Shown: positions 1 through 9,964, counted from the stretch's first letter. The stretch is 39,126 nt of DNA from Armatimonadota bacterium (GCA_025060305.1 JANXCD010000003.1:1-39126); one strand, 5' to 3'. Notes: generated from the letters alone by a model not told the origin. Program-made: numbers and translations.

Positions 1-1812
1 AACGACATTTGACCAACTGCCTCTCTGACCACTTGTATCAACAGCCCTGACTGCATAACGCAATCTTTGATAGCGTGTCAGTTGGTTTGCAGGCGTTGGC
101 ATAAAGTTAGCAACAGGGTCAACATAGGATGTTGTCGTGATATTACTTTCGATGACTGCGTTGTCAAATTCACTTCCGCCTTGCTGTCTTAAGCGTGGAT
201 TGGTTTGCAAAACCCTCTGGATGATTGTTGGCGAAGTTGTGGGAGTAGGAACTGGGCGACCTGATCGTTCAATTAAACTTCTTGGAGCCCTTGTCTCTTC
301 TACTCTAACTCTTGCGACTTCATAGTAAGCAATGTCGGGGTCAGGAGGTGCCTGCCAAGTCAAGGTAACAGTTTTTGCTACTGGGTCAAATCTTGCTGTC
401 AAATTGAGTGGTGCTTGAGGCGCTAAATTTCCTGGTGTGGCATTAACTGTTGCACTTGGTGCACTCATGTAACCGAAAGAACTAACTGCCCTAACGAAAT
501 ATCGGTAAGGGACATTGTTTTGCAAGCCTCGGTCAATGTAAGTCGTGGTCCTGACGATGTTCTCATCAGCGATTAGAACATCGTTTCGGAAAATTCGGTA
601 ACCGACAACCAATCCTGCTGGATTAAGGTCTGACCAATTGAGCCTAACGGCTCCATCCAAAGCCTGAGCCGTCAAGTTGGCTGGAGGCAGAGGAATTCCT
701 ACTCCAACAGGAGCAGGTTGAGTTGGTGAAATAATTCCCAAGTTAGCGTCTTGACTAATTTCCCTTCCATCAGGGTAAACGGCAGAAACTGAGTAAATGT
801 ATGCTTGCCCAATTTGAGCAGTCTTGTCTTCGTATGAGGTAAAGCGAGTGGGTTCAGTAGTAAGCCTTTCCCTACCCCGTCCTGATTGCGACCTTCCTAT
901 ATCAACTGCTTGGCGATAAATATTGTATCCGATGGGAGTTCCCCTTGAAGGGGGTTGCCAAGAAACTATGACCACACTGCCTTGCGGAATAGCAGTGACA
1001 CTTCGTGGTGCATCACCAGGACCAAGTGGAACAGGTCCAGCCTTTTCTCTACCGCTACTTATGGCTGCTGCAAGTAACAAAGCGGCAATTAAGGCAACAG
1101 CAGTGCCTATGCCTGGTGCTGGTTTTGGTTTTACTTCAACAACTTCAACCACAGGACGACCAAGCAATCTGGCGACGATTTTCTTTACTGCGCTATACAT
1201 TGCTTCAGCAGCCAGAGTATCTTCAGAGGTTGGCTTTAACTTAGGGGCACTGCTTCCTTCTTCGGAAATCTCTTCCGTCTTAGTGACAGAAATGGCTTCA
1301 AGGTCAATAGTCAAAAAGCGGACAGTTAATTGGATTTTAACTGAACCATTATTGGATGGGTCATAAACATAACTGTCAACAGTCCCGAAGGCAGCGTTAG
1401 GGATTTTCATTGCTGCAGCAATTTCGGCGATCCCTTCAGGTGTAGGTTGCTCCAGAACCGCTGTAATGGCATCTTCGGAGAGCAATCTTTCGCCAATCAA
1501 ACGCTTGACAGTTGGGTCTTCAAGAGACAAACGGGTTGGGGCATATTGTTTAGAATCAGTCAACTCTTTGATAAGAGCGAAAGTTGCTCGTCCAGCAATA
1601 TTAGTTGGCACTCCTTCCGCTGCTGTCAACGGGACAACTAAAATTGGCTGGGCGACAGATGAAGGTGCAGGGACTTGAGCAGAAGCCTTCATCGCCACAC
1701 TCAGCCATGCAGCCTCTAAGCCAAATAATGCTGGACTAAACAACATCACCAAAGTCAAAAACATCGCAACATCAATTTTCCAACTTTTTCGGCGCACTTG
1801 CATCAATCTCAC
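1..1812 (-). CDS. CsgG-like N-terminus, one membrane segment, tandem Fn3 domains; C-terminus lies outside the window
   Basis: The reading frame is open from a GTG at 1812 to base 1 (604 codons), so the C-terminus is missing. The GTG is chosen because AAGGAGGGG (1820-1828) lies 7 bases upstream; the in-frame ATG at 1803 would be 16 away. Residues 15-45 look like a signal peptide or anchor. Residues 56-220 resemble the CsgG/TolB-N type alpha/beta fold (ILVVPLTAAEG, then GRATFALIKEL), but weakly. Residues 235-253 form a hydrophobic segment, and at least three fibronectin type III modules follow from about 268 (SWQPPSRGTPIGYNIYR; LTWQAPPDPDIAYYEV). The layout matches the protein at 8086-9897, so the two look like paralogs. 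An envelope-anchored scaffold is an inference. It follows the 907-residue secreted protein gene on the same strand, with a 155-base gap. Confidence 0.82.
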   Translation of the reverse strand, partial: MRLMQVRRKSWKIDVAMFLTLVMLFSPALFGLEAAWLSVAMKASAQVPAPSSVAQPILVVPLTAAEGVPTNIAGRATFALIKELTDSKQYAPTRLSLEDPTVKRLIGERLLSEDAITAVLEQPTPEGIAEIAAAMKIPNAAFGTVDSYVYDPSNNGSVKIQLTVRFLTIDLEAISVTKTEEISEEGSSAPKLKPTSEDTLAAEAMYSAVKKIVARLLGRPVVEVVEVKPKPAPGIGTAVALIAALLLAAAISSGREKAGPVPLGPGDAPRSVTAIPQGSVVIVSWQPPSRGTPIGYNIYRQAVDIGRSQSGRGRERLTTEPTRFTSYEDKTAQIGQAYIYSVSAVYPDGREISQDANLGIISPTQPAPVGVGIPLPPANLTAQALDGAVRLNWSDLNPAGLVVGYRIFRNDVLIADENIVRTTTYIDRGLQNNVPYRYFVRAVSSFGYMSAPSATVNATPGNLAPQAPLNLTARFDPVAKTVTLTWQAPPDPDIAYYEVARVRVEETRAPRSLIERSGRPVPTPTTSPTIIQRVLQTNPRLRQQGGSEFDNAVIESNITTTSYVDPVANFMPTPANQLTRYQRLRYAVRAVDTSGQRGSWSNVV

Positions 1813-1967
1813 AGCAGTGCCCCTCCTTATCTAAATCTAAAATTTGCTGTCGCTTTTTTACCACGCCTTTTGTATGAGTTAAACGCATCTTTTCGTTAAG
1901 TGTTGCGTTCGGCGTTGAGAGTCTTGATGAGACGAAAAAACATTCAAACACCGAACGCAGGTGTTCA
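1813..1967. other. Intergenic gap with a nested inverted repeat
   Basis: This gap separates the 907-residue protein gene from the Fn3 gene downstream on the minus strand. It holds the ribosome binding site of the downstream gene (1820-1828) and a perfect 9-base inverted repeat, TGCGTTCGG at 1904-1912 with CCGAACGCA at 1951-1959. Between the arms is a small inner hairpin, GTCT at 1921-1924 with AGAC at 1930-1933. There is no clear T-run on the minus-strand 3' side, so I do not call it a standard terminator. It could be a processing site, a protein-binding site or a short dispersed repeat. Confidence 0.5.
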
Positions 1968-4691
1968 TTATCGCAATCTTAAAATTGTTTGGGCTTGAGT
2001 TTGTCGCCCATCATCTGTCTCAGCATAGATAACGACAGTGTAAATGCCCAAAGGCAAAGCCTCGTCGGATTTGCTACGACCGTTCCAGAAAACTGAACAT
2101 AACTGACTACTAACTTGCTCACTCTTTTCCCAAATAATTCGCCCTGTCAAGGAACGAATTTGGATTTGAACTTGCGCTGGCATAGTCACAGCAAATTGGA
2201 TATGAGCACCACGACCTCGTAGCGGAGTCACCTTGAGCCTTTGAACCCTAAGGGGCAATTGATCGGTTTGAAGGGCTACAACTTGTAAACGCTTGGGTTG
2301 CTGAGGTTGAGTTGAGATGTTAACTGAAGAAACTGAACGCAGTGACCATTTTTGGTTCGTCTCAGGGTCAACGAGCAAAAGTGAAACGGAGCGTGGAATT
2401 TGAACCAACCCATTAAACTGCAGTTTCACTTCTCCACCTGATGGATTGAGCAACTCCAAATTCCAAAGGATTTTGCCTTGAGGCGCTCTGATATCCATGC
2501 TCAAGGGCAATTCGGAACGACCAACACGAACAACACTGCTCACTTGGACAGAGCTAGGGGGAGGTGGAACTTTCGGCAAATCCAAACGGTCAAAATCGTT
2601 GCGAGCGTCTTTGCTGACACCAAGCCAAAGAGTGCTGTCTCTACCTGAAGCACTTATTGCAGTAACTTGAAATGCCCAACCTGAATTTGGTTGAAAAGTT
2701 TTAAGAGACTCTTGGGAGCCTCTTATTTGCCATGACCCCAAAGAGGCTGGCGGTCCGAAAACGATGTTGCCGTCAATTTCGCTGTAAAGCCAGAACCCCT
2801 GAAGTGGGTCTATGCGGAGATTGGGACCAAGTCTAATTAGCGAGTATTCGCCTCCATGAGGCGGAATTTTTGGGTCGTTTCGCCAAACGAAAATTGCTCC
2901 TTTGACCCAACCTCTTGCAACTGCTTCGTCAAAAGTGATAGTCAATGTTTCTGAGCCAAATCTTACTCCTTCACCTCTAAGCAAGACCTGCCAAGGGAAA
3001 GGATTTGAGAGCAAGTTCCAACCCCGCCTAATAGGCACTACAACAGGCTGGTCAGTTGGAAGGGAGAGAATGTTTTGTATAGGCAAATCAATTGATTGAG
3101 CCATCGGCATTCTAATCCAATAACCAAGACCAAGTTCCAAACGGTTTAACTGCAAGTCACGACGATAGTAAAGATAGTTTTGGGCTATTGAATCCCAAGC
3201 AGCCAGTTGAATTTGCTCGGGCAAAATGCCCAAAACTACCGATGGTTCAGGGTTAACGAAAAAGAAGGGAAAACCAATTAAGTTGAGACCAGAGTTGAGG
3301 TTCAAACTTAACACGAGGTTGCCATCTTGCCTTCTTAAAGGCAGAGATGGAACCACAACATAGGCTTTCACTTGTCTGACGCCAACTTGAGAGGTGAAGG
3401 CAGTGACGACAAGTTCTTTAACCCCTACCGTTGGCAAATTGACTTGGACTTGCCATGAAACTTTTTGCTCGCCTCCTGCTCCTATGGAAGGCAAAAATTT
3501 TGTTGCCGTCTCTCCCGGCGGGAAACTTAAACCTTGAGGAAGACCTAAAGTGACACTGACATTAGTCAAAGGATTATCGGCGAGGGAGTTGTAAACAAAA
3601 GCAGTGACAGTGAAAGGATTAGGAGAGACATAGGCTTGCTCAGTTTCAGGTGTGAAGGGGTCATCACCTAATAAAACTTGCAAAGGTTCAGGTTGAATCA
3701 CCCTCAAACTCATAGGACGACGGTAATCGCCAGGTCCAATATCAACTCCGAGAAAAGTGACTACTTCAACAGAGCCTCTTGCTGGCAAAGCCAAGCGATC
3801 CCAGTAAAGCCCAACAGCACTATCAGCAGAAGCAAGGGCATCATAAGGGTTAGGGGTGTAGTCAAATCCATAGCCTACCAACGCTGATTGGATGTTTGAA
3901 ACCAAAGCGAATAAAACTTTGTTTGGCAAAGGGCCTTCACCAGCGTTTAAAATGCCTTTGAGTTGTCCTATCGGCAAAAGGGGAAAAGCAAAGTAAAAGT
4001 CAGGTAGACCTTGAATTTTAGTATAGGCACGCTCATACTGAATAACTCCTGAAAAATTGGAGACAGCAAAATTTCCAGGTGTGTCTTGAGTGGCGTTGGC
4101 TGGCGGATTGAAGCCTGTGTCAAGAATAGCACCAAAACCAATGTTGCGAGAAAAGTTACTCCTGTTTGTGACTCTAATTCGGATTTCAACCATATTGCCA
4201 ATTATTGTGCATTCTCTCTCCACAACTAAAGTCGGATTTTCAGGCGAAGGCAATTGCCCTAAAGCATCAGACACATAAACAAGCCACCTTGCCCTTATCA
4301 TCGTAGGGAAACGCTCCACGACATTCAAAGTGTAGTATGCTGTGTCCAATTTATCTCCATCCCTCAAATCAAAATCAATTGTGCCGTAAGTCACAACATT
4401 GTCTTCAACATCTACGGGGACATTGTAAAGTCGCAAGATGAAAGCAGTATCATCTGGGTCAGTGATTGCCAAATTGTCATCTGAAGGTTTTGAAGGGTCG
4501 CCTTGGATAGTTAAGATTGTCATGTTGCCGTTTTGAGTGTTCACATTTACTTGCAGGTAGGGGTTGTTAATCGTGAGGATATTTTGACCCCACAAGGAGT
4601 TATCGGCTGCGAGAAAGCAAAAGAAAATCACAAACAATCCAGTCAAGTTCAAGGATACAAAGCGCTTAATTTCCAAATCTCTTGCTTTCAT
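1968..4691 (-). CDS. Secreted 907-residue protein with the shared C-terminal cassette and FlgD-Ig-like end
   Basis: Not assignable to a named family; probably exported. Residues 10-36 form a signal peptide (hydrophobic LFVIFFCFL, likely cut after WGQ). Residues 40-330 look like beta-rich extracellular domains with no catalytic motif that I recognise. Residues 340-450 resemble a CARDB or DUF11-type sandwich. From about 455 to the end it carries the cassette also found in the proteins at 4688-7912 and 9965-15478: GLNLIGFPF, GYWIRM (523-528), GWNLLSNPFPW (557-567), GFWLYS (632-637), then a FlgD-Ig-like domain (about 817-907) with SLTGR and VFWNGRS, ending ILRLR. The ATG overlaps the stop of the metalloprotease gene by 4 bases (ATGA), which suggests translational coupling and a joint role. 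Surface location is an inference. Confidence 0.85.
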   Translation of the reverse strand: MKARDLEIKRFVSLNLTGLFVIFFCFLAADNSLWGQNILTINNPYLQVNVNTQNGNMTILTIQGDPSKPSDDNLAITDPDDTAFILRLYNVPVDVEDNVVTYGTIDFDLRDGDKLDTAYYTLNVVERFPTMIRARWLVYVSDALGQLPSPENPTLVVERECTIIGNMVEIRIRVTNRSNFSRNIGFGAILDTGFNPPANATQDTPGNFAVSNFSGVIQYERAYTKIQGLPDFYFAFPLLPIGQLKGILNAGEGPLPNKVLFALVSNIQSALVGYGFDYTPNPYDALASADSAVGLYWDRLALPARGSVEVVTFLGVDIGPGDYRRPMSLRVIQPEPLQVLLGDDPFTPETEQAYVSPNPFTVTAFVYNSLADNPLTNVSVTLGLPQGLSFPPGETATKFLPSIGAGGEQKVSWQVQVNLPTVGVKELVVTAFTSQVGVRQVKAYVVVPSLPLRRQDGNLVLSLNLNSGLNLIGFPFFFVNPEPSVVLGILPEQIQLAAWDSIAQNYLYYRRDLQLNRLELGLGYWIRMPMAQSIDLPIQNILSLPTDQPVVVPIRRGWNLLSNPFPWQVLLRGEGVRFGSETLTITFDEAVARGWVKGAIFVWRNDPKIPPHGGEYSLIRLGPNLRIDPLQGFWLYSEIDGNIVFGPPASLGSWQIRGSQESLKTFQPNSGWAFQVTAISASGRDSTLWLGVSKDARNDFDRLDLPKVPPPPSSVQVSSVVRVGRSELPLSMDIRAPQGKILWNLELLNPSGGEVKLQFNGLVQIPRSVSLLLVDPETNQKWSLRSVSSVNISTQPQQPKRLQVVALQTDQLPLRVQRLKVTPLRGRGAHIQFAVTMPAQVQIQIRSLTGRIIWEKSEQVSSQLCSVFWNGRSKSDEALPLGIYTVVIYAETDDGRQTQAQTILRLR

Positions 4692-7600
4692 CTCAACACC
4701 ACCACCCGCTGGGTTTCACGACCTAAATTGTCACGAGCCTGCAGGCGCAATAGCAAAGGCGTTGAAGGAAGTAATTGACCGTTATCGCTGCGACCATCCC
4801 AGACAAATTGAAATTGAGTTTTGGGTTCACCTGAACTTGGCAGGACTTTAAGCAAGCGGCCTGTCAAAGTCCTTATTTCGGCTTGAACTATTGCAGGTGC
4901 AGTTAAGCGACCAGTGATTAGGTAACTGCTGCTGCGCATCCTTGTGACTCTAATCTCAACTATGCGGAGCGGAATTTCATTAGCCATGCTTATGCTTAAA
5001 ATCAAGCGCTTCGTTCCAAGTTCATCGGTAGTTACTTTCCATTCACCATTTTCGTTAAGAGCAAACGCTCTGTGCGTTGACGGGTCAGACAAAATTGCTT
5101 GCGAGGATGAACGCCTCAAGGCTTGCCAACGAATTACGACAGTTTGGTTGGGTTGAGTTGATTGGACAATAAGCCACCATCTTTTAGGCTGGTTTGCTGG
5201 GATTTCCATCAAAGGTAGTTGAGCATTCCGTGAATTTTGACGATAAGCGATGAAACCTGCCCAAGCCGTTGTAGTTGGCGATGCAGGTGGCGCTGGAACT
5301 ATTTCTTTTCCGTCAGTGATGGCGAGACGATAAGGCGACTGAGAATTATCGCCCCAAACTTCCAACGAGATTAATTCCTTTGCTTTACTTTGTGTCTTTT
5401 GCCCTGCCAGCCTTGTAGCGGGAACTGGGCTGACAACCAAAGAACAAGGCTGGAACTTATAAATCCAATAACCAGTGAAAGGTTGAAGCAACCAATCTTC
5501 AACCTTAACCGAGATGTAAGAAGGAGGGTCAGAAGCAACTGAATAGTAAAAGACTCTGTTCATGATAACATTTTGCTGAACTGCTTCACTAAGGGAAAGA
5601 ACTTGACCTGATCCAAGCATTACCTGAACTGCTGACGAATTAACAGGGAAGGGGTAAGGGTTACCTACCTGCTGCCATCCTTCATCAAAAGCATTCAAAT
5701 CCCAAATCGGCTCATTGACAATTCGGAAGGGTTGAGAGCGGTCAACATCGGGAGCGTCAATAGCTAAAATGACATCTCTGAGCAGACGAACCCAATAAGC
5801 CCTACCAGGAGCCAATTGCTCAACAAACTCGCCTGAGCGAAGATAACCCTTTTGACCGGCAGCATTTATAACTCCCCATCGGGCAATAAGTGGCGGTGCT
5901 CCGAAGATGAAACTTGGTCTTCGCCTCTCAATGGGAACGCTTTCGTGTTGGAAATTGTAAGGTAAAGTAACCATGAAAGGCAAAGGAACTCCAGTCCTTG
6001 TTTTCGCTGCCCTAAGTTGTAGTGGAAGGATTGTAAAGTTTGCTGTTACAGGAAGGACACTAACCCCACCACGATTGCGGGCACGAACTTCAACGGTGTG
6101 AGCACCAACTGGAAGCGGTCTTGTAGGGTCAATAGGGTCAACTAAGGGCAAAAACAAAGTTTGTGTCCCTTCGTTGAAGAAAGGAGCGATATTGGCTATG
6201 GGCAAAGGAGTGCCATTGACCAAAACACTAATGGTTGATGGGTCAATATCGGCAAAAGCACCTAAAGGAGCGATGAACTGAACCTGCAAAGTCGGTCGTG
6301 TTGTGTATATTATTTCGCCTTCTCTCGGAGCCAAAATTATCCCTTGAGGTTGAGTGACTACTCTCAAAGTTGCTTGGACTGTTCCATCAGGTTGAGGGTT
6401 GATGTCAAGCACACGGACGCCACTGTCAATGCCAAGATAACTTAGGCTTGATGGACTGCTTAGCAAATCAAACCTTGTTTTATTGGTTCTGCCAGGGAAG
6501 GGATCGCCGTCATCGCCCCAATTCCCTCTTACAAATCCAGCAAAACCAAAACTTGTCCAATCAAAGGCTTGAGTTTGAATTGGTGCATCGTCCATATCGT
6601 TACGAGCATCAGCATCAACCAAGTCTACCGCTTTACGAGTTGGGTCCCTTTGCACTGCGTTTTGCATGTAAAGAACAAGGTCGCTCAAAATTGAACGGTC
6701 AATGTGGAAGATGTTCAAGCCACGACCTGGTAGCAAATTATCAAAACCTCTAAGTTGCCGATTAACTACTAAGAAGTATTCATCAGAAGTGGGACTTCCA
6801 AATGCCCAAAGCCTGTAAGCAACTGGCTGTTCCGCCCAAATCGGAATCGTCACTGTCCCAAATTCCCTTGTGACTTCAACAGGCGTGACCCAACCCCAAA
6901 CCAATTTGCACCAAGGGTCAGGATGACCTGGGTGACCGTCAGGACGGAAGGGGTTAAGAGTCACGCGACTAGGGTAAAAACGGTCACCTGTCGCCATTAA
7001 AGACCAAGCACCTGGGTCAACTTGGTTGATGTTATCAGGGTTGTAAAGGTCGGGCATGCCAAAAGCGTGACCGAATTCGTGAGCGTAAGTTCCGCAGCCA
7101 AAGAAAGTGTGAAGACTTTCAACTTCGTGGACAAAAGTGACGCATTCAACAACAACGCCGTCATTGGTAGTAGCCATCGGTGGAATGTTAGGCGAAATGA
7201 GGCGAGTCTGACCCCAAGTGACGGTAAACGCTCCATTTGTTGGGTCTTGAGTGTAATCGCCGTTAGGTGGGCGAGCATCAGGGTCGGAAGCAAAAGTCAA
7301 AAACAACAAATCTATCCGACCATCGCTATCGCTATCATAACGAGTGAAGTCAAGATTATCGTCAAGAGCCGAAAGCGCTCTTTGAACGATAAATCTTTGC
7401 ACCGCTGGCGATTGCAAGTTTTCAATGAAGGTGATATTTCCTTTTGTCGCAGTTTTAACATCAATTGTTATCGGACCGAAGGAATCGCCGACTAATCGGC
7501 ATCTGCCGTATGATGCTTCTTTGATGAAACTTGCCAACGAAGTTGAATTGGTTTCGTCAAAGAGAAGTCTGCGGTAGTAGTCGGCTGTGTGTTTTGGGTC

Positions 7601-7912
7601 AGGTGTTATGTCAGGCGAATTGGGTCTGATGAAGATGTGGATGCCACGAATTGTTCCCAACAGACCGCCCCTTGGGTAAAGGCTCGTTCCCAAACCGCCG
7701 TAAAAGTAAGAGGGCAATTCTCGCCCCACTTGTCGTTTCTGGAGTTGGGCAAAGGCACGAATTTTTTCTTCAGTAATGCCAAAATACTCCAACAAGTTTC
7801 TTTTGACTTGAGCAGTGCGACATCTGTAGGTTTGTCCAAACACTGCCCCTGTCAGCAAAAAGGTGCTCAAAACCAAATAAATCCAACAATTGCTCAATTT
7901 CTGCCATCTCAT
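4688..7912 (-). CDS. Secreted M6-type zinc metalloprotease with C-terminal FlgD-Ig-like cassette
   Basis: A probable extracellular zinc protease of 1074 residues. Residues 10-27 form a signal peptide (ending VFGQ). The catalytic motif is HEFGHAFGMPD at 278-288, the HExxHxxGxxD form of the immune inhibitor A (M6) family, followed by a Met-turn-like SLMATGD (304-310). A calcium-loop-like DSDSDGRID lies at 193-201. An Ig-like region near 530-630 (GAHTVEVRARNRGG) precedes the shared cassette (about 640-1074) with LPYNF, AYWVR, GWQQVGNPYPFPV, GYWIYK, LTGR and FVWDGRS. The start is well supported: GGAGGG (7920-7925) lies 7 bases upstream of ATG 7912. The stop overlaps the next gene by 4 bases. The motif predicts an active enzyme; the substrate is unknown. 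Confidence 0.9.
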   Translation of the reverse strand: MRWQKLSNCWIYLVLSTFLLTGAVFGQTYRCRTAQVKRNLLEYFGITEEKIRAFAQLQKRQVGRELPSYFYGGLGTSLYPRGGLLGTIRGIHIFIRPNSPDITPDPKHTADYYRRLLFDETNSTSLASFIKEASYGRCRLVGDSFGPITIDVKTATKGNITFIENLQSPAVQRFIVQRALSALDDNLDFTRYDSDSDGRIDLLFLTFASDPDARPPNGDYTQDPTNGAFTVTWGQTRLISPNIPPMATTNDGVVVECVTFVHEVESLHTFFGCGTYAHEFGHAFGMPDLYNPDNINQVDPGAWSLMATGDRFYPSRVTLNPFRPDGHPGHPDPWCKLVWGWVTPVEVTREFGTVTIPIWAEQPVAYRLWAFGSPTSDEYFLVVNRQLRGFDNLLPGRGLNIFHIDRSILSDLVLYMQNAVQRDPTRKAVDLVDADARNDMDDAPIQTQAFDWTSFGFAGFVRGNWGDDGDPFPGRTNKTRFDLLSSPSSLSYLGIDSGVRVLDINPQPDGTVQATLRVVTQPQGIILAPREGEIIYTTRPTLQVQFIAPLGAFADIDPSTISVLVNGTPLPIANIAPFFNEGTQTLFLPLVDPIDPTRPLPVGAHTVEVRARNRGGVSVLPVTANFTILPLQLRAAKTRTGVPLPFMVTLPYNFQHESVPIERRRPSFIFGAPPLIARWGVINAAGQKGYLRSGEFVEQLAPGRAYWVRLLRDVILAIDAPDVDRSQPFRIVNEPIWDLNAFDEGWQQVGNPYPFPVNSSAVQVMLGSGQVLSLSEAVQQNVIMNRVFYYSVASDPPSYISVKVEDWLLQPFTGYWIYKFQPCSLVVSPVPATRLAGQKTQSKAKELISLEVWGDNSQSPYRLAITDGKEIVPAPPASPTTTAWAGFIAYRQNSRNAQLPLMEIPANQPKRWWLIVQSTQPNQTVVIRWQALRRSSSQAILSDPSTHRAFALNENGEWKVTTDELGTKRLILSISMANEIPLRIVEIRVTRMRSSSYLITGRLTAPAIVQAEIRTLTGRLLKVLPSSGEPKTQFQFVWDGRSDNGQLLPSTPLLLRLQARDNLGRETQRVVVLR

Positions 7913-8085
7913 TCATTTTCCCTCCGTCTTTTGAGCAATTAAGGGCAAAGCAAACTTTACAAGTTTTTTCTTTTGGAGGGCAAGCCCTTAAGTTGTCAAA
8001 TTTTCGCTTGCCAAAACCCTCCAGATTTTCGCAACCAGTTTTAGCCAAAATCTAATTGCAAACTTTTGAGCAAAGGTAATTCCCT
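7913..8085. other. Intergenic gap with a bulged hairpin
   Basis: This gap lies between the CsgG-like/Fn3 gene and the metalloprotease gene on the minus strand. It contains an imperfect long hairpin: GGCAAG (7979-7984) pairs with CTTGCC (8007-8012), extended by TGGA (7974-7977) with TCCA (8020-8023) across a bulge. On the minus strand the run after the hairpin is A-rich rather than T-rich, so it is not a standard terminator. The same GGCAAG/CTTGCC stem recurs at 28524-28542. The ribosome binding site of the protease gene is at 7920-7925. Confidence 0.45.
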
Positions 8086-9897
8086 TTAGCCTGGCGGGGG
8101 CGGTCCTATTAGGGCAGTGAATGAACGGACTTGGCTGAAAACCCAACCGCCTTCTGGTGGTCGGAAGTCACCTGAATATCGGTAACCGACCCGCCAATAC
8201 AAGGTTTGACCTGCCCTGAAACGACCAGAAAGGTTTTGATTTCTGATGACAATTTCTTGACCACCTATGTCAGGATTTGGGAGTCTATCACGCAAAGGAA
8301 TGGTAACTGTCTGAGCAGCAGGAAAAGCAGGGTTGTCGCTAACTTGGACAATGTATTCGTCAGCACCTTGCGCTGATACAAACCTGAAGGTAACATTTGC
8401 AATATTGACATCACCAGTAGGTTCAAGCAAATCGGCTTGAGATAACTGCACCAAAGGAGTAAATGGACCTACTGTGCTTGAAGAAAGGCTATAAACCAGC
8501 CTGAAAGGCTCAATCTCTTCATCAGAGCCTGGAGGCGGTGGGGACTGTCTAACAGCGTTCACGAAGCGAATGGCATACCAGTAATGCAGACCGGGTTGAA
8601 GTGGTTGGTGTATGTAAGAAACTTCATATTCAAAATCTCCACGATTGAACTCGTCTCCCGGGTCGCCAAGGCTGCGATTGATTCTGGGTAATCGGTCTGC
8701 TGGTGTGTCTTCATCAATTTCAATGGAGACAGTTCCGCTTTCAAAGAAGTCGCCATCGTTGTATTCCTTTACAACTTGCCCATCCAAGATTGCTATGGGG
8801 TAAGTGCCTTCAGTGTTGATACCTGGTGCTGTGTTACGATAGACTTCAATCGCTACGCAATCCCTTGCTGGACCGAAGATGAGTTTAACCTGTCTACCAT
8901 TGTTGATTACTATTCCAGTAAAGGAGGGCATCTCTGTTCCGCGCCTGCTCCGTCCGACAAGTGAACCTAAGACAGCAATGCCGAGGATAATAAGCAGAAT
9001 GGTTGGAACGACAGAACCTGCTCCTTTCCTAACTTTGCGAACAGGCGGTTCAGTAACACCAATTTTGGGGAAATCATAGACACCAATGACTCGGTCTGGG
9101 TATTGGATTGGCACGATTTCTTCTTTGATAACTCCAGAAGATTGCCTTGCTTCTGCGCTCTCTATTTGAATAAGTCCAGTTCTATTGCGAACCCAAAAAT
9201 CAGTTTCTGGGTCACGAACGAGCCGATAAACCCAAAATTGCATTCCCTCTCTAATTCCTTGATCATGACCTTTGTTGATGATAACTGTGTTTCCGACACG
9301 CTGCATGATTTGTCCTTCTGGAAGTTTTGTTGCTAAAACTTGTTGAGCAGCCTGATTGGCAGCAATGTTAATTGCTTGGTCAATCAAAATGTCTGGTTCT
9401 ACGCCAGGTCTTGAAGGTGTCGTTGCAAAAACATTTGCACCGTTAAGAGGGACTTCCAAATAACGGTCATGAAAAAGCATTTGAAGGTGAACGCTCCCTT
9501 GACCTGTCTTTTCGTTAACGAAGGTTTTAAGGACTTTGCCATAGACTACGAAGCGAGCCTCAAGTCTTTTAGCGAGAGCCGTCAATTGATTGGGTTGAAG
9601 GGGTGGGTTTAACCTCAATTCTGTAAGAGCGTTCTCAACTTCGCTTCGTGAAACAACTTCATATTTGTTCGTATCTGCTAATGCCAATGCAACTGCATCT
9701 GCTGCTTTCCTGCCTATGATAGGCGAAATGCCTTGGCTAACATTAAAATCCAAGATGGCAACTCTCGGTATAGGTGTTGGCTTTGTTGCTTCTTCAAACC
9801 TTACTTGGGCATTTCCTATTCCGACCCACTGAATTGTTAAAACTCCAACAAGAATTTGGGCGACCAGTCGCCAAATTTTTTGTTTTCGCCAACGCAT
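8086..9897 (-). CDS. CsgG-like and FlgT-C-like domains, one membrane segment and Fn3-like modules
   Basis: A 603-residue envelope protein. ATG 9897 is chosen over 9933 and 9903 because GGAGGGG (9905-9911) is 7 bases away; the other starts overlap or abut it. Residues 8-31 form a signal peptide (ending GNAQ). Residues 43-188 match the CsgG/TolB-N style fold (RVAILDFNVS, then YEVVSRSEVENAL and ARFVVYGKV). Residues 200-263 resemble the FlgT C-terminal or FlgA-SAF-like beta module (VIINKGHDQGIREGMQFWVYR). A membrane segment lies at 295-313, followed by two or more Fn3-like modules and a GPPPPG tail. It is a likely paralog of the gene at 1-1812. In known CsgG proteins this fold is periplasmic or pore-forming; here a tethered scaffold is an inference. 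It lies 67 bases downstream of the giant secreted protein gene and uses the same GACGGAGGG signal as the protease gene. Confidence 0.83.
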   Translation of the reverse strand: MRWRKQKIWRLVAQILVGVLTIQWVGIGNAQVRFEEATKPTPIPRVAILDFNVSQGISPIIGRKAADAVALALADTNKYEVVSRSEVENALTELRLNPPLQPNQLTALAKRLEARFVVYGKVLKTFVNEKTGQGSVHLQMLFHDRYLEVPLNGANVFATTPSRPGVEPDILIDQAINIAANQAAQQVLATKLPEGQIMQRVGNTVIINKGHDQGIREGMQFWVYRLVRDPETDFWVRNRTGLIQIESAEARQSSGVIKEEIVPIQYPDRVIGVYDFPKIGVTEPPVRKVRKGAGSVVPTILLIILGIAVLGSLVGRSRRGTEMPSFTGIVINNGRQVKLIFGPARDCVAIEVYRNTAPGINTEGTYPIAILDGQVVKEYNDGDFFESGTVSIEIDEDTPADRLPRINRSLGDPGDEFNRGDFEYEVSYIHQPLQPGLHYWYAIRFVNAVRQSPPPPGSDEEIEPFRLVYSLSSSTVGPFTPLVQLSQADLLEPTGDVNIANVTFRFVSAQGADEYIVQVSDNPAFPAAQTVTIPLRDRLPNPDIGGQEIVIRNQNLSGRFRAGQTLYWRVGYRYSGDFRPPEGGWVFSQVRSFTALIGPPPPG

Positions 9898-9964
9898 CTT
9901 CATTCCCCTCCGTCTTCTGTTTGAGCGTCGCAAGGGAACGAACCCTTGCGAACCTGCTCAATTT

